Positions 7,361-15,204 of a stretch of DNA of 35,793 nt are shown one piece after another (position 1 is the stretch's first letter; each line of letters starts with the position of its first letter). The stretch is taken from positions 1 to 35,793 of the IMG/VR virus record IMGVR_UViG_3300035126_001490; one strand, written 5' to 3'. Origin of the DNA: a virus. The notes beneath the pieces were generated by a model, which saw only the letters and a program-made list of their open reading frames with translations, was not told the DNA's origin and did no database searches. Position numbers and translations under genes: made by a program.

Positions 7361-7408
7361 GAATCGTTACTTTGAGGCACGCTTATGCTAGCGGTTACAG
7401 ATAGGGGC

Positions 7409-8278
7409 TCAACTGGCTTGATTATCCGGAAGCATTTGGGCCAAGAGCTCTGGGGACGCAAGCTCAATCGGGCTATTCACATACTCAAACTCAGTCTGAA
7501 TATGCCGGAGCAGGTCACCCTGATCTTTGCCCTCAAACTTCTTCTGCTTCTCACCAGCCTCGATACCAAGCTTAGCCCAGCGCCTAGCTTCAGTCTCCCC
7601 CTCAGGAGTACCGTGACGAGCATAGTGCCTGAACTTGAAGTCGGCAGTAGCAAGCACGTTCCTCAGGAAGTCTATGTACTGCTTCTTTCCTGGGAGGCCT
7701 ACAAGATGTAGCACTTCGTCCTGAGGCTTTGTCAGTGCTGCATAGTATCGGGTGTAGCTGTAGCTATCGGCCTGAAGCTGACGCAGGAAGTAGAGCCAGT
7801 CCTGTTTGGTCATCATCTCGGTAGCTAGAAAGTACTTCTGATATATAAGAATTGTAGCCTCTGGTAGGGGGAGGCTAAAAGTCTGCGGTAGAAGCTCTGA
7901 TGCTTCGGCGGGCGTGAGTCTAGCTATTAGCGAGCAGTCAAGCGCCACACGCATGACAGGATGGCTGAGTAGCCTGCCTAGAGCCGTGAACGCATCCTTT
8001 TGCGCCTCAGTGCCTTTACCTACGCGTTTCTGATAAAGCTCCAAAAAGCCCAGCTTTTCCCACAGAGCTTCGTCCCCTTCAGTATAGAGACTTTTCTGAA
8101 GATTCCGTTTAGTGGAAGGAGGGACTCGGACCGTCTCATCTAGATGTGCCCTCAGTGCGCTGAGATAAGATGCCTCAGGCAGAGGAAACTGGATGCCATC
8201 GTAAAAGCGGCGAATGTCCTCGTCGGACTGCCCTTCTAAGATGAGCCAGGATAAGTGTTGACGAAACGGCAAAGACAT
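7409..8278 (-). CDS. hypothetical 289-residue protein, probably virion-related
   Basis: ATG 8278 is preceded (minus strand) by GGGGGTAG, a good ribosome site. The protein starts MSLPFRQHLSWLILEGQSDE, is mainly helical and ends LLAQMLPDNQAS. I see no catalytic motif, signal or membrane segment. It lies downstream of the 691-residue gene with 83 bases between, in the minus-strand structural block, so a virion or assembly role is plausible. It converges with the 6824-7360 gene with about 50 bases between and no obvious terminator. Confidence 0.75.
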   Translation of the reverse strand: MSLPFRQHLSWLILEGQSDEDIRRFYDGIQFPLPEASYLSALRAHLDETVRVPPSTKRNLQKSLYTEGDEALWEKLGFLELYQKRVGKGTEAQKDAFTALGRLLSHPVMRVALDCSLIARLTPAEASELLPQTFSLPLPEATILIYQKYFLATEMMTKQDWLYFLRQLQADSYSYTRYYAALTKPQDEVLHLVGLPGKKQYIDFLRNVLATADFKFRHYARHGTPEGETEARRWAKLGIEAGEKQKKFEGKDQGDLLRHIQTEFEYVNSPIELASPELLAQMLPDNQAS

Positions 8279-8361
8279 CTACCCCCAGAATGCCACGGGT
8301 AGAATAATGACGCAAATACTAAGGTATTAACCTGTCAATAGGAAATATATACCTTGAGGAG

Positions 8362-10437
8362 TTAGCTAGCCTTTGAGCTAGGTCGGATCATAGCGCCTTC
8401 TAGCTTCCCAAGACTGTCGGACACATCCAGTAGTTTGGTCATAGCGGACACTGCGGCGGCCTCGTCTACCTCTCCAAGCCCCATTCGGGAGGCCAGTACA
8501 AGCTCAGCCAGGTAATCCCCGCACTTTACAAACAGTGAGCGGTAGCTGACGAATTTAGATAGGTTCTCTGGATTTATGAATCCAAGAGATAGCAGCGCAT
8601 CTACAGTCTGACTCTTGTCGCCGAGCTTAGAGGCCTCTTTGATAAGGTCCACGCGAAGAGACTTTGCTAGTTTCTTAAGCGTGGTTGCTTTTTTGGAGGC
8701 TGTCTCTTGCCATGAGATTTTTGTGATGAGTTGGGCGGTGTTGTGGAGCTTTGCCTTGCCCTTGCGCTTCGCGACTTCCATCGCCTTTGCAACCTTCTTC
8801 AGGTCAACTCCCTTGTTTGCAAGTAGAACACGTGCCTGTCGTGCATCGTAGGCGCGCTTTTCCAAACCGTTTCCGTAAACCAAGAACTGAGAGCCAGTCC
8901 ACTGGACTACGACCGGATCGTCCTCCATCTTGGAGAATGCTTCTTTTTCCATCCACTCAGAAGGCGTCTTGGTGACGTCAGCCATGTCTTCGAGGGGCAC
9001 CCAAACCATACGAGAGGGGATCATGAAGGTGTTAGGCTTGGTTTCGACGAAAGCATGGGCGTCAAGTTGGAGCCGGTACCCTGGCTCTTTCCCTTGACGG
9101 AGCTGCGCACGCTCGATCTGCTCAGGCGGAAGAACGCGCTTGATGTGATCGCCGTAGTCGCGCTTCACAGTGACCTCAGTGCCATTTAAATCGACTGCAC
9201 GAAGGACCTGCCCATGACTTTCAAGAGCTTTGATAGTGAGCGGGATGGTAGCAACGATTCCACCGCTATCAATGAACATAAACGAGCCGGTCTGCCCCAG
9301 ACGGATGGCAGAGGGCTGTAAGAAGCTCTCAATTTTTTTATCTTCCAGATGACGCACGCCTGCGATCGAAGGCTGAAAGGAGGCGTGTGTTTTGGAGACA
9401 AACAGTTTCATGGGCTTTTTCTTGCCCGACAGATCGACGACGTTGGGAACAACAACGCCAGTAATGCTGACGCCGCCGCGTCCTTTCACGGTATAGACAG
9501 AGAATTCATTAGCCTCTTCAGGCGCCTGTTCAAAGACGTCGAATAAAAAGACCTTGTCTGAGGGTGCTTTGATAACAAGGGTTTTCTCACCCTCTTGATC
9601 CACGGCGTGCAGGATGTCATCAGCTTTAGGCGCAATACGGGAGAGGAATTTGTAGCAGTCCTCGCGGTTCATCTGCACGGAGGAGATGGTGTCCCAGATG
9701 TTTTCTGAGGCCGATAGGATTGAGTATTTATCGTAACTCTCGCGCTTAACGTCTACGACAGAGTGCGGTATGAGCTTTTCAGCCGAGGCCACGAAGTCTT
9801 GGGTGTTTGGGTAGCTCTTTGCAGCGAGCTTAGTAATGAGCTCTTGATGACCGTGCTTTTGGAATCCAAGCAGTAGGCCGGGTTCGTTCTTAAGAGCCTG
9901 TTTAAAAGCTTCTGCCTCTTCTGCCCTAAAAGTATCAGACAGGGCATCGAGGAGGGGGTAGCCTGCCGAGGCATAGGAGTACCGGCCTTGGAGAGGCGGA
10001 TAGTTAGTGGTCCACATCGAGGGGTCATTGAAATACTGACCCGCCGAGTCGGTGGGGCGGGGATCGGTACCGTCTGCCATCGAAGCGGTGAAGAACTGTT
10101 CTTTCAGGGTATCTTGGCGAAGGGGATGGACGGCCTGGGACTTAGCTTCCATCCAGACATCGAGTGGGAATAGTTCCCACTTCTGAACAATAAACGGGAT
10201 GTAAAGGGACTTCTCTGCTTCCACGGAGACGACATGGATAGCGCCAATTGCTGTTCCGGACTGGTCGTCGCGCTTGCGGAACTCGATCGTCATAGGCAGT
10301 TTGGAGGCGTCAGGGTAGCGCTCCCGCACAAGCGTTGTCAGAACTTCCGACCACTTCTCGGGGTTCTCCGGCATCCGGTATTTCTGGACACTCGGGAGGG
10401 TAGGTTCTGCTGCAAATAGATTTTCTAGTCCTGCCAT
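8362..10437 (-). CDS. large hypothetical virion-type protein, 691 residues
   Basis: ATG 10437 has AAGGGG eight bases upstream on the minus strand. The sequence has no signal peptide or transmembrane helix. It appears to have a mixed N-terminal two-thirds and a lysine-rich helical C-terminal third (from about residue 560: KKVAKAMEVAKRKGKAK). No motif for an enzyme is visible. Position between the spike/baseplate genes and the terminase suggests a structural or tail-assembly protein. I do not recognise the family. The 128 bases upstream contain two stem-loops (10478-10496 and around 10532-10552), perhaps leader structures. Confidence 0.75.
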   Translation of the reverse strand: MAGLENLFAAEPTLPSVQKYRMPENPEKWSEVLTTLVRERYPDASKLPMTIEFRKRDDQSGTAIGAIHVVSVEAEKSLYIPFIVQKWELFPLDVWMEAKSQAVHPLRQDTLKEQFFTASMADGTDPRPTDSAGQYFNDPSMWTTNYPPLQGRYSYASAGYPLLDALSDTFRAEEAEAFKQALKNEPGLLLGFQKHGHQELITKLAAKSYPNTQDFVASAEKLIPHSVVDVKRESYDKYSILSASENIWDTISSVQMNREDCYKFLSRIAPKADDILHAVDQEGEKTLVIKAPSDKVFLFDVFEQAPEEANEFSVYTVKGRGGVSITGVVVPNVVDLSGKKKPMKLFVSKTHASFQPSIAGVRHLEDKKIESFLQPSAIRLGQTGSFMFIDSGGIVATIPLTIKALESHGQVLRAVDLNGTEVTVKRDYGDHIKRVLPPEQIERAQLRQGKEPGYRLQLDAHAFVETKPNTFMIPSRMVWVPLEDMADVTKTPSEWMEKEAFSKMEDDPVVVQWTGSQFLVYGNGLEKRAYDARQARVLLANKGVDLKKVAKAMEVAKRKGKAKLHNTAQLITKISWQETASKKATTLKKLAKSLRVDLIKEASKLGDKSQTVDALLSLGFINPENLSKFVSYRSLFVKCGDYLAELVLASRMGLGEVDEAAAVSAMTKLLDVSDSLGKLEGAMIRPSSKAS

Positions 10438-10565
10438 TTTACTTACCCCTTAGAGGTTTTAGGTATGTTCCGGTTTAAGAGTTTGACAGACTCTTTGGCA
10501 CCTTCCGAGACACACCGATAGGATTATTCTACTTTAACGGGCCCTTAAAGGCTAGGGAGGACTCG

Positions 10566-11108
10566 TCACATGGCGGGGAAGTTCTGAGGCAGCGGAAAGG
10601 GCGGTGAGGGAGGCGCTAACACCAGTCCTATGGTGAGGAATTTGAGCTGCGTTAAAGCATCGTGGAAGGCCTTAGCCATCTTTTTAGGGCCCTCTTTGTC
10701 AGTCTCTGCGGCTATCAAACCGCTCTGCAAGACTGTGTATGCCACCGCCAGAGTCGGGCACGCAGCCGCGACTGCGGGAGGGGTCTGTATGTCTGTCTGA
10801 GAGGCAGTCCAGCCAGGGAATGTGACAGTCCCGGGCTTGATCTGGCTTGCAAGCATAGCGGTCTGCCAATGAGTAGCCATGAGCATACCTCCAATCCCGT
10901 TAGCGGGGGCTGGCGGCATCGATTCAAGTAGCGATGCGAACAAGGACTCGTTGAACACTATTATGCCAGGCGTGCCCATAGGCCCCGCCTGCACGTCTGC
11001 TGTGTACTTACCTATGACGGCAGCCAGCTCCTTGCATCCCTTGCTTTTGTTATCTGCTGGTGGGAGCGCCTTAATATCGTTCTCAAGCGCTGAAGCTCCT
11101 TTAAGCAC
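10566..11108 (-). CDS. hypothetical baseplate-region protein, 180 residues
   Basis: The GTG at 11108 is the likely start: GAGG lies five bases upstream and overlaps the stop of the preceding gene (11116), so translation is coupled. The protein is alanine- and proline-rich and ends in a proline-rich tail (APPSPPFPLP). Short hydrophobic stretches are present, but none is a clear membrane helix. It follows the Ile/Pro repeat protein and the spike gene in one minus-strand run, which suggests a baseplate or spike-associated part. Family not recognised. Confidence 0.7.
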   Translation of the reverse strand: MLKGASALENDIKALPPADNKSKGCKELAAVIGKYTADVQAGPMGTPGIIVFNESLFASLLESMPPAPANGIGGMLMATHWQTAMLASQIKPGTVTFPGWTASQTDIQTPPAVAAACPTLAVAYTVLQSGLIAAETDKEGPKKMAKAFHDALTQLKFLTIGLVLAPPSPPFPLPQNFPAM

Positions 11109-11115
11109 GGTGACC

Positions 11116-11916
11116 TCATTCTGTATAAGTGGTGACGCTAACCTGAGGTACGGGCACCTCGATGTCCGGGAACTCCAAGTCTACACCTAGATTGGGCGGC
11201 GATATCCCCAGATCTGAAAAGTCTATCTTAGGGATTTCAGGCAGCGCTGGAATCGGGATCTCTGGAAGTTTAGGGATGCTGATCTCCGGTATTGGAATAG
11301 GAGGTATCACTGGTAGCGCTGGGATGGGTATAGATGGGATCGCGGGCAGCTCAGGTATTTTTATACCAGGGAACGACAGCCCTCCACCATCCGATGCGCT
11401 GACCCCCAGGCCGTCCAGTAGCTTGATAGAGGGTATCTCTGGAAGGGATATGCTAGGAATCTCGGGCAGCTTGGGGATGCTGATCTCTGGGATTGGGATG
11501 GGCGGTATTACAGGCAGGGACGGTATAGGTATGGCTGGTATTGCGGGTAAACTGACTGAGGGTAAACTGACTGAGGGTAAACTGACTGAGGGTAAACTGA
11601 CTGAGGGTAGGCCAGGCAGCTCAACGCCGGGTATACTTAGACCGGGTAAACCCAGATCTGGCAGATCGACTGTGGGTAGGTCTACTTGAGGTAGGCTGAC
11701 GCCTAAGCTACCCAAAGAGCTTATGGTCGGGATCTCCGGTAACGTGATACTGGGGATCTCAGGTAGCTTGGGGATGCTAATCTCTGGGATAGGAATGGGC
11801 GGTATTACAGGCAACGCAGGTATGGGTACCCTGGTCTCGCTTTCATAGAGTACCTTTTCCTTCTTAGTTTTTGAGTTGGTTGCTGATACTTTTACCTTTG
11901 TGACTAAGGTGGGCAT
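11116..11916 (-). CDS. Ile/Pro/Leu-rich repeat protein next to the spike gene
   Basis: The 266-residue product is almost wholly built of short (I/L/V)P units. Three near-identical blocks of about 32 residues lie at 31-62, 130-161 and 197-228, each containing PVIPPIPIPEISIPKLPEIP. Between them is SVSLP repeated four times (about residues 105-124). Such periodic proline favours an extended, fibrous form, not a globular one. It starts 16 bases after the spike gene stop and is coupled to 10566-11108. A tail needle, fibre or flexible linker is my inference. The first 28 residues (many Lys, Thr, Ser) are ordinary and may be the attachment end. No homologue recognised. Confidence 0.8.
   Translation of the reverse strand: MPTLVTKVKVSATNSKTKKEKVLYESETRVPIPALPVIPPIPIPEISIPKLPEIPSITLPEIPTISSLGSLGVSLPQVDLPTVDLPDLGLPGLSIPGVELPGLPSVSLPSVSLPSVSLPSVSLPAIPAIPIPSLPVIPPIPIPEISIPKLPEIPSISLPEIPSIKLLDGLGVSASDGGGLSFPGIKIPELPAIPSIPIPALPVIPPIPIPEISIPKLPEIPIPALPEIPKIDFSDLGISPPNLGVDLEFPDIEVPVPQVSVTTYTE
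11545..11604. repeat. four perfect 15-bp tandem repeats
   Basis: GGGTAAACTGACTGA is repeated four times without mismatch at 11545-11559, 11560-11574, 11575-11589 and 11590-11604. The unit is a multiple of three and encodes SVSLP on the minus strand, so copy-number change would lengthen or shorten the protein without a frameshift. Perfect identity suggests recent expansion. Confidence 0.95.
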
Positions 11917-11931
11917 GGGTGTTACCAGCTT

Positions 11932-13302
11932 TTACAGGTTTCCGCGTATCTTCACGTAGCTAGCCTTTGCGCTCTGCGCAGGGCTAGGTCCTGTCAGTGC
12001 CATCGTCATTGGGGGCAGCGGAGGACCTGATGGTCCCATCGCGGTCGCATGCATGTGGTTATCGAAAATCTTTTCAAGCATCTCGTAGATCACCGCATGG
12101 AATTGTGGCTTGTCGCCCAGATCGATAGCTCCACCCGCAATACTTACTTGAGGAGCCGACACGGTCACGCCTTTCGATGCCGTGATCTGGATCTTACCGT
12201 CCTGGCTCATGGTGATGACCTGACTTCCGCTAGCATCTATTAGGGTGAGGTTATCACTCACGATTGCTTTTGATCCTGATTTAGAAGTCAGAGCCACGTT
12301 GTCTTCTTCGAAGTTGAAGATGTTTCCGCTTGCGCTTTGGAGTATGACCTTCCCTTCTTTGGTTATCTGGATCAGCGCACCGCTTTTGTGCTGAAGCGTT
12401 ATGGACTCATTTCCTTCTTCATCGACGAACTTAAAGGAGTGTCCGGAAGGTGTGTTGAACGCGTATTGGCGGTTAGGGGCGCTAAACTGCTCTGAGTAGA
12501 ACCCGGTCTCTTCCGTTCCGACCTGGTAGTAAGATTGCTTTTTGAGTCGGGTGTCGATGGCGCCTTCTTCCGTGGCCTGTACGGTGATGCCAGGAACTTC
12601 TTCCAAAGTCAGGTCTTCTTCGTTCAGTAGACCCAGATCAAACCTAAATGGTACTTGAGTGGACTCAGCAGTTCCCATCTGCACCCGGGCTGCTTTTGTG
12701 GGGGTCAAGAAGTTGTCCTGCGCGAATACCTCTAATCGAGTGGCTCCATCAGGCAGATCTGACTCTTCTTCTGGGTTAGTCCACAGCAGCCTTCCGCCTA
12801 ACGTGCTCAGTTTGAAGTTGTGGCAGAGTGTAGAGATGACATTTTTTGAAGGGATCCAGTAAGTGCTGCAGTTCTCAGTGCTCTCAACAGTGATTGCCCC
12901 GCCGCTTCTTAGGGTAATCCTGTTTCCTGCTACGGTGGCTATAGTCCTGTCGCCCGTCTGCAGCGCCTCTTGGTTGGTTGAAGACCCCCCAGGTGTCGCG
13001 TCTCCGTCATCATCTTCAAAAGGCATGTAGCCGACAATGTACGGCTGGCTCCCTACAAACAGAATCACGCAGTAGCTATTCGTCCTTGGGATGTAGGTAT
13101 CCTCGTCACCCTGCGAATGCCATGCGTTGTGCAATATCTTTACATCATCCAGAACAAGACCGTCTGTGGATCCGTATGACCCAAGAGTCTGCACTGTGCA
13201 GATTCTTCTGGTGACGTCGACCGATTGAATCCATCCTATGCAGGCGTGTCCATCGAATCTACGACTGATTGTACCTTCCCACGCAGAACGCTCTCTTGCC
13301 AT
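11932..13302 (-). CDS. baseplate central spike protein (gpV/gp5/Mu gp45-like)
   Basis: The 456-residue protein likely forms the membrane-piercing spike below a contractile tail tube. Residues about 15-110 look like the OB-fold head (GWIQSVDVTRRICTVQTLG ... YCVILFVGSQPYIVGYMP). From about 310 the sequence becomes repeating beta strands (ITLQHKSGALIQITKEGKVI; VTVSAPQVSIAGGAIDLG), typical of a trimeric beta-helix. The tip has H416-x-H418 in DNHMHATAMGPSGPPLPPM, the histidine pair and GPSGPP pattern common to spike tips. ATG 13302 has AAGGTG eight bases upstream. No lysozyme domain is present. This is the best evidence for a myovirus-type particle. Confidence 0.85.
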   Translation of the reverse strand: MARERSAWEGTISRRFDGHACIGWIQSVDVTRRICTVQTLGSYGSTDGLVLDDVKILHNAWHSQGDEDTYIPRTNSYCVILFVGSQPYIVGYMPFEDDDGDATPGGSSTNQEALQTGDRTIATVAGNRITLRSGGAITVESTENCSTYWIPSKNVISTLCHNFKLSTLGGRLLWTNPEEESDLPDGATRLEVFAQDNFLTPTKAARVQMGTAESTQVPFRFDLGLLNEEDLTLEEVPGITVQATEEGAIDTRLKKQSYYQVGTEETGFYSEQFSAPNRQYAFNTPSGHSFKFVDEEGNESITLQHKSGALIQITKEGKVILQSASGNIFNFEEDNVALTSKSGSKAIVSDNLTLIDASGSQVITMSQDGKIQITASKGVTVSAPQVSIAGGAIDLGDKPQFHAVIYEMLEKIFDNHMHATAMGPSGPPLPPMTMALTGPSPAQSAKASYVKIRGNL

Positions 13303-13368
13303 AGAACTTTCACCTTAGGATCATCATACAAATTTTTTATCGCAGTAGGCAAAAACTTCCTGCACCTT

Positions 13369-13379
13369 GGAATAAGATA
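13369..13379 (+). promoter_or_regulatory. weak variant of the GGTATAAGTA element
   Basis: GGAATAAGATA lies 40 bases before the ATG of the first gene of the island, the same spacing as the exact copies, and resembles the element with one substitution and one insertion. It is the only candidate promoter in the 117-base gap. Confidence 0.3.
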
Positions 13380-13419
13380 TTTAGTGGTTAACCAGGATTA
13401 TTCAATAGTGGAGGGGAAT

Positions 13420-13791
13420 ATGGAACTAGAAGAAGCAAAAGAAGATCTTAGAAGGACCCGGGTCCGGCAAAAGGCTAACGCAAAAGTAAGCCTGTCGGAT
13501 CTTCAGCGCGAGTATGACCTGGCCAGCCTTGATTTGGCAGCGGCTCAGGCTCGGTTGACGAGTGTACAACAGAAAGTGCGTGAAAAAATACCTGAGTCCG
13601 AGGCAAAATTTAAACCCGGGGATCGAGTTTGGGTTGCGCCGCTCAGACTGTACGGCACGGTAAGGCGTGTACTGGGGTTCTCTATTCTGAACAATTCTAT
13701 AGGCGCACTGTATGAAGTGGAGTCGTGCCGTAGTGAAGTGTACCACGAGCTTCTACTTAGGGAGGCAACAAATGAAGCTAAAACCGGGTGA
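13420..13791 (+). CDS. coiled-coil plus SH3/KOW-like small protein
   Basis: ATG 13420 follows GAGGGG (13411-13416). The longer frame back to 13225 is antisense to the spike gene and was rejected. Residues 1-60 are charged heptad-like helix (MELEEAKEDLRRTRVRQKAN ...). Residues about 64-80 begin a small beta domain, KFKPGDRVWVAPLRLYG, of the type seen in SH3-like/KOW modules that bind nucleic acid or protein. The end overlaps the next gene by 20 bases. It forms an operon with two more small genes before ssb. Confidence 0.7.
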   Translation: MELEEAKEDLRRTRVRQKANAKVSLSDLQREYDLASLDLAAAQARLTSVQQKVREKIPESEAKFKPGDRVWVAPLRLYGTVRRVLGFSILNNSIGALYEVESCRSEVYHELLLREATNEAKTG

Positions 13792-14050
13792 TGTCGTATC
13801 TGTCTACGGGCCATGCACTGCCATGGACTGGCACGACGGTAGGAAGTCATACAAAGTTTTGTCGGTGGATGATTCTGACGGGTCTGTGGAGATTGAGGTT
13901 GGCAGTAAGAAGCACTGGCCTGATGTCTGTGAAGTGCATGAAAGGCAGTGCGAGCTGAAGAAAACCAAACAGAAGAAAGGGGAGAGAGATGGACTGGGAA
14001 CAGGAAAGAATAAGTCTGGGAAACGGGCTGTTTCGAAGTCGAAACGGTGA
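13772..14050 (+). CDS. SH3/KOW-like small basic protein
   Basis: ATG 13772 has GGGAGG seven bases upstream, within the previous gene. The 92-residue protein begins MKLKPGDVVSVYGPCTAMDW, echoing the KPGDRVWVAP segment of its neighbour, and ends in a very lysine-rich tail (KNKSGKRAVSKSKR). The tail suggests nucleic acid binding. The shared KPGD(R/V)V motif hints that the two genes carry related domains. Function otherwise unknown. Confidence 0.65.
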   Translation: MKLKPGDVVSVYGPCTAMDWHDGRKSYKVLSVDDSDGSVEIEVGSKKHWPDVCEVHERQCELKKTKQKKGERDGLGTGKNKSGKRAVSKSKR

Positions 14051-14375
14051 TGTACACGCTTGTGAGGTGTTTATCTTCAAGAGAAGTCTCATTCCAGATG
14101 TGTATGTGAAGTTCTACTCTGATAAAACGGAATTTGAACTCTACGAGGATGACTACTTTAAGGTAGACCTGATGCACTTTCTGCAGCGAATGGGATACAA
14201 GGGCCACCACTTTGATCGCGCAGAACTTGGGATGCAAGGACACAACTTCGTGGTGTTTGAGCCCGGAAAGTCTTTTGAGTCGTTCGCTAAGAAGCTTGGC
14301 TGGATTGATGAAGCTGGCCCAGATCCTGTAGGCGAACAGCAAGAACTTTTTCAGGACAATTCGCTGCTTCACTAG
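13989..14375 (+). CDS. hypothetical 128-residue protein
   Basis: ATG 13989 follows GGGGAGAGAG and overlaps the preceding gene by 62 bases. The frame is kept to its own stop at 14373-14375, where the ssb promoter begins. The protein is soluble, aromatic-rich and mixed alpha/beta (DVYVKFYSDKTEFELYEDD). No motif recognised. The large overlap is unusual, but both frames have good ribosome sites. Confidence 0.65.
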   Translation: MDWEQERISLGNGLFRSRNGDVHACEVFIFKRSLIPDVYVKFYSDKTEFELYEDDYFKVDLMHFLQRMGYKGHHFDRAELGMQGHNFVVFEPGKSFESFAKKLGWIDEAGPDPVGEQQELFQDNSLLH

Positions 14376-14384
14376 GTATAAGTA
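14375..14384 (+). promoter_or_regulatory. GGTATAAGTA promoter element, copy 3 (ssb)
   Basis: Exact copy whose first base is the last base of the previous stop codon. The ssb ATG lies 61 bases after the element. It is followed immediately by a perfect hairpin and a palindrome in the leader. Confidence 0.75.
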
Positions 14385-14388
14385 TTCC

Positions 14389-14422
14389 AGAGCAGCAAGG
14401 TCGCTGCTCTGTTGTCGACAAC
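14389..14422 (+). promoter_or_regulatory. ssb leader: 8-bp hairpin and 12-bp palindrome
   Basis: AGAGCAGC (14389-14396) pairs perfectly with GCTGCTCT (14403-14410). The next twelve bases, GTTGTCGACAAC (14411-14422), are a perfect palindrome. Both lie between the promoter element and the ribosome site (GAGAGGAAA). A 5' stabilising hairpin or a protein operator is likely. Confidence 0.6.
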
Positions 14423-14445
14423 ACAAACAAGAGAGGAAACACAGT

Positions 14446-14838
14446 ATGTACCAGAAATTGATTTTGGTCGGAAGACTCGGACAAGACCCAGAACTGAAGA
14501 CAGTCGGACAAGATCCACTCTGTAAGTTCTCAGTAGCTACGTCTAACGTGTGGACTGACCAAGCCGGTCAAAAGCATGAAGACACTACGTGGCACAACGT
14601 GGATGTTTGGGGTAAGCCCGCCCAGAACTGCGCAACCTACTTGAAGAAAGGTTCGCTGGTGATGGTTGAGGGTGAAGTGAAAATTACGAAGAAGGAAGAC
14701 AAGACATTCTACGGCGTGAAAGCTTACAACGTCAGATTCCTGTCGCCAAAGACTGAGGGAGCCGGGACAACTGGAATCTCGCAGGCCACTTCTGCTCCAG
14801 CGGCGACTACCTTCACCGAGAACGACATTCCGTTCTGA
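14446..14838 (+). CDS. ssb: single-stranded DNA-binding protein
   Basis: The 130-residue product coats single-stranded DNA in replication and recombination. It begins MYQKLILVGRLGQDPELK and has the OB-fold landmarks WHNVDVWGKPAQNCATYLKKG and VMVEGEVKITKKEDK. A short Ser/Ala/Thr-rich linker leads to the acidic tip NDIPF, the partner-binding tail of bacterial SSB. It is shorter than typical cellular SSB (about 160-180 residues) because the linker is brief. It is under its own GGTATAAGTA element, and no terminator separates it from the following non-coding unit, so its transcript may extend to 15204. Confidence 0.93.
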   Translation: MYQKLILVGRLGQDPELKTVGQDPLCKFSVATSNVWTDQAGQKHEDTTWHNVDVWGKPAQNCATYLKKGSLVMVEGEVKITKKEDKTFYGVKAYNVRFLSPKTEGAGTTGISQATSAPAATTFTENDIPF

Positions 14839-14861
14839 CAGCCCAATACTATGATGTATCG

Positions 14862-14871
14862 GGTATAAGTA
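14862..14871 (+). promoter_or_regulatory. GGTATAAGTA promoter element, copy 4 (non-coding unit)
   Basis: Exact copy 23 bases after the ssb stop, extended to GGTATAAGTAAAGTA like copy 2. The next 330 bases hold no convincing gene but are rich in secondary structure and end in a terminator. Confidence 0.7.
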
Positions 14872-14877
14872 AAGTAA

Positions 14878-15204
14878 GGGATAGTTAGTAGTAGCTCCAA
14901 ACAGGTCAAAAATAACTTTGCATGTAAGTTATATTTCATCTTTTGAGTGGCTACGAATGCTATTGCACTTACTCAGTAACCATCACACCCAGAATCTTAA
15001 TCTGTTTAAACATCCGTTCCAGTGACTGGGCGGCAATACGATACGTTGTTACTTGTAAAGCAACTTTACAAGTCTGGTGGATTAGGGTTCTGGGTAGTGA
15101 GTTACAGAGTGGGTTGCGCCACCTGTATCCCCTAACGTGCACGTTGGGGAGATATGGGTGGCGGTAACCCTAACCGCAAGCTCGGGAAACCCCCGAGATT
15201 TTTT
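14878..15204 (+). ncRNA. putative structured non-coding RNA, about 325 nt
   Basis: The unit is bounded by the promoter element at 14862 and the terminator at 15181-15204. A perfect 10-bp hairpin ACTTGTAAAG-CAA-CTTTACAAGT lies at 15051-15073. A long imperfect hairpin spans 15111-15170: GGGTT/AACCC, GCCACC/GGTGGC, TGTAT/ATATG (with G-U pairs), CCCC/GGGG and AACGT/ACGTT pair in order around a GC loop, about 25 pairs. An alternative stem GCGGT/ACCGC (15161-15177) would compete with its base. The only frame of any length starts at a TTG (14943) without a ribosome site. The 5' end is inferred. It could also be the 3' part of the ssb transcript. Confidence 0.6.
15181..15204 (+). terminator. intrinsic terminator of the structured RNA
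   Basis: CTCGGG (15181-15186) pairs with CCCGAG (15192-15197), followed by ATTTTTT. On the opposite strand the same T-run bases form the stop region of the convergent gene ending at 15203. Confidence 0.8.

Noticed and set aside
11121-11131. TGTATAAGTGG as a further promoter copy
   Set aside because: It lies on the plus strand inside the 3' end of a minus-strand gene, with mismatches and no plus-strand gene downstream.
11545-11604. CRISPR-like array
   Set aside because: Repeats of 15 bp are contiguous with no spacers and encode a protein repeat. No other array was seen.
11162-11689. 175-codon plus-strand frame rich in Gly, Ile and Ser
   Set aside because: It is the antisense image of the Ile/Pro repeat gene; repeats keep both strands open. 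No ribosome site.
13225-13419. upstream extension of the coiled-coil gene
   Set aside because: Antisense to the spike gene. The ATG at 13420 has a clear GAGGGG ribosome site.
13545-14426. 293-codon minus-strand frame opposite the small genes before ssb
   Set aside because: It has no ribosome site, its sequence is low in recognisable folds, and the three opposing frames have good ribosome sites and tight coupling.
14943-15167. 74-codon frame within the structured non-coding unit
   Set aside because: It starts at TTG without a ribosome site, has an odd composition with many Cys and Trp, and lies across the long hairpin. The structural explanation is better.
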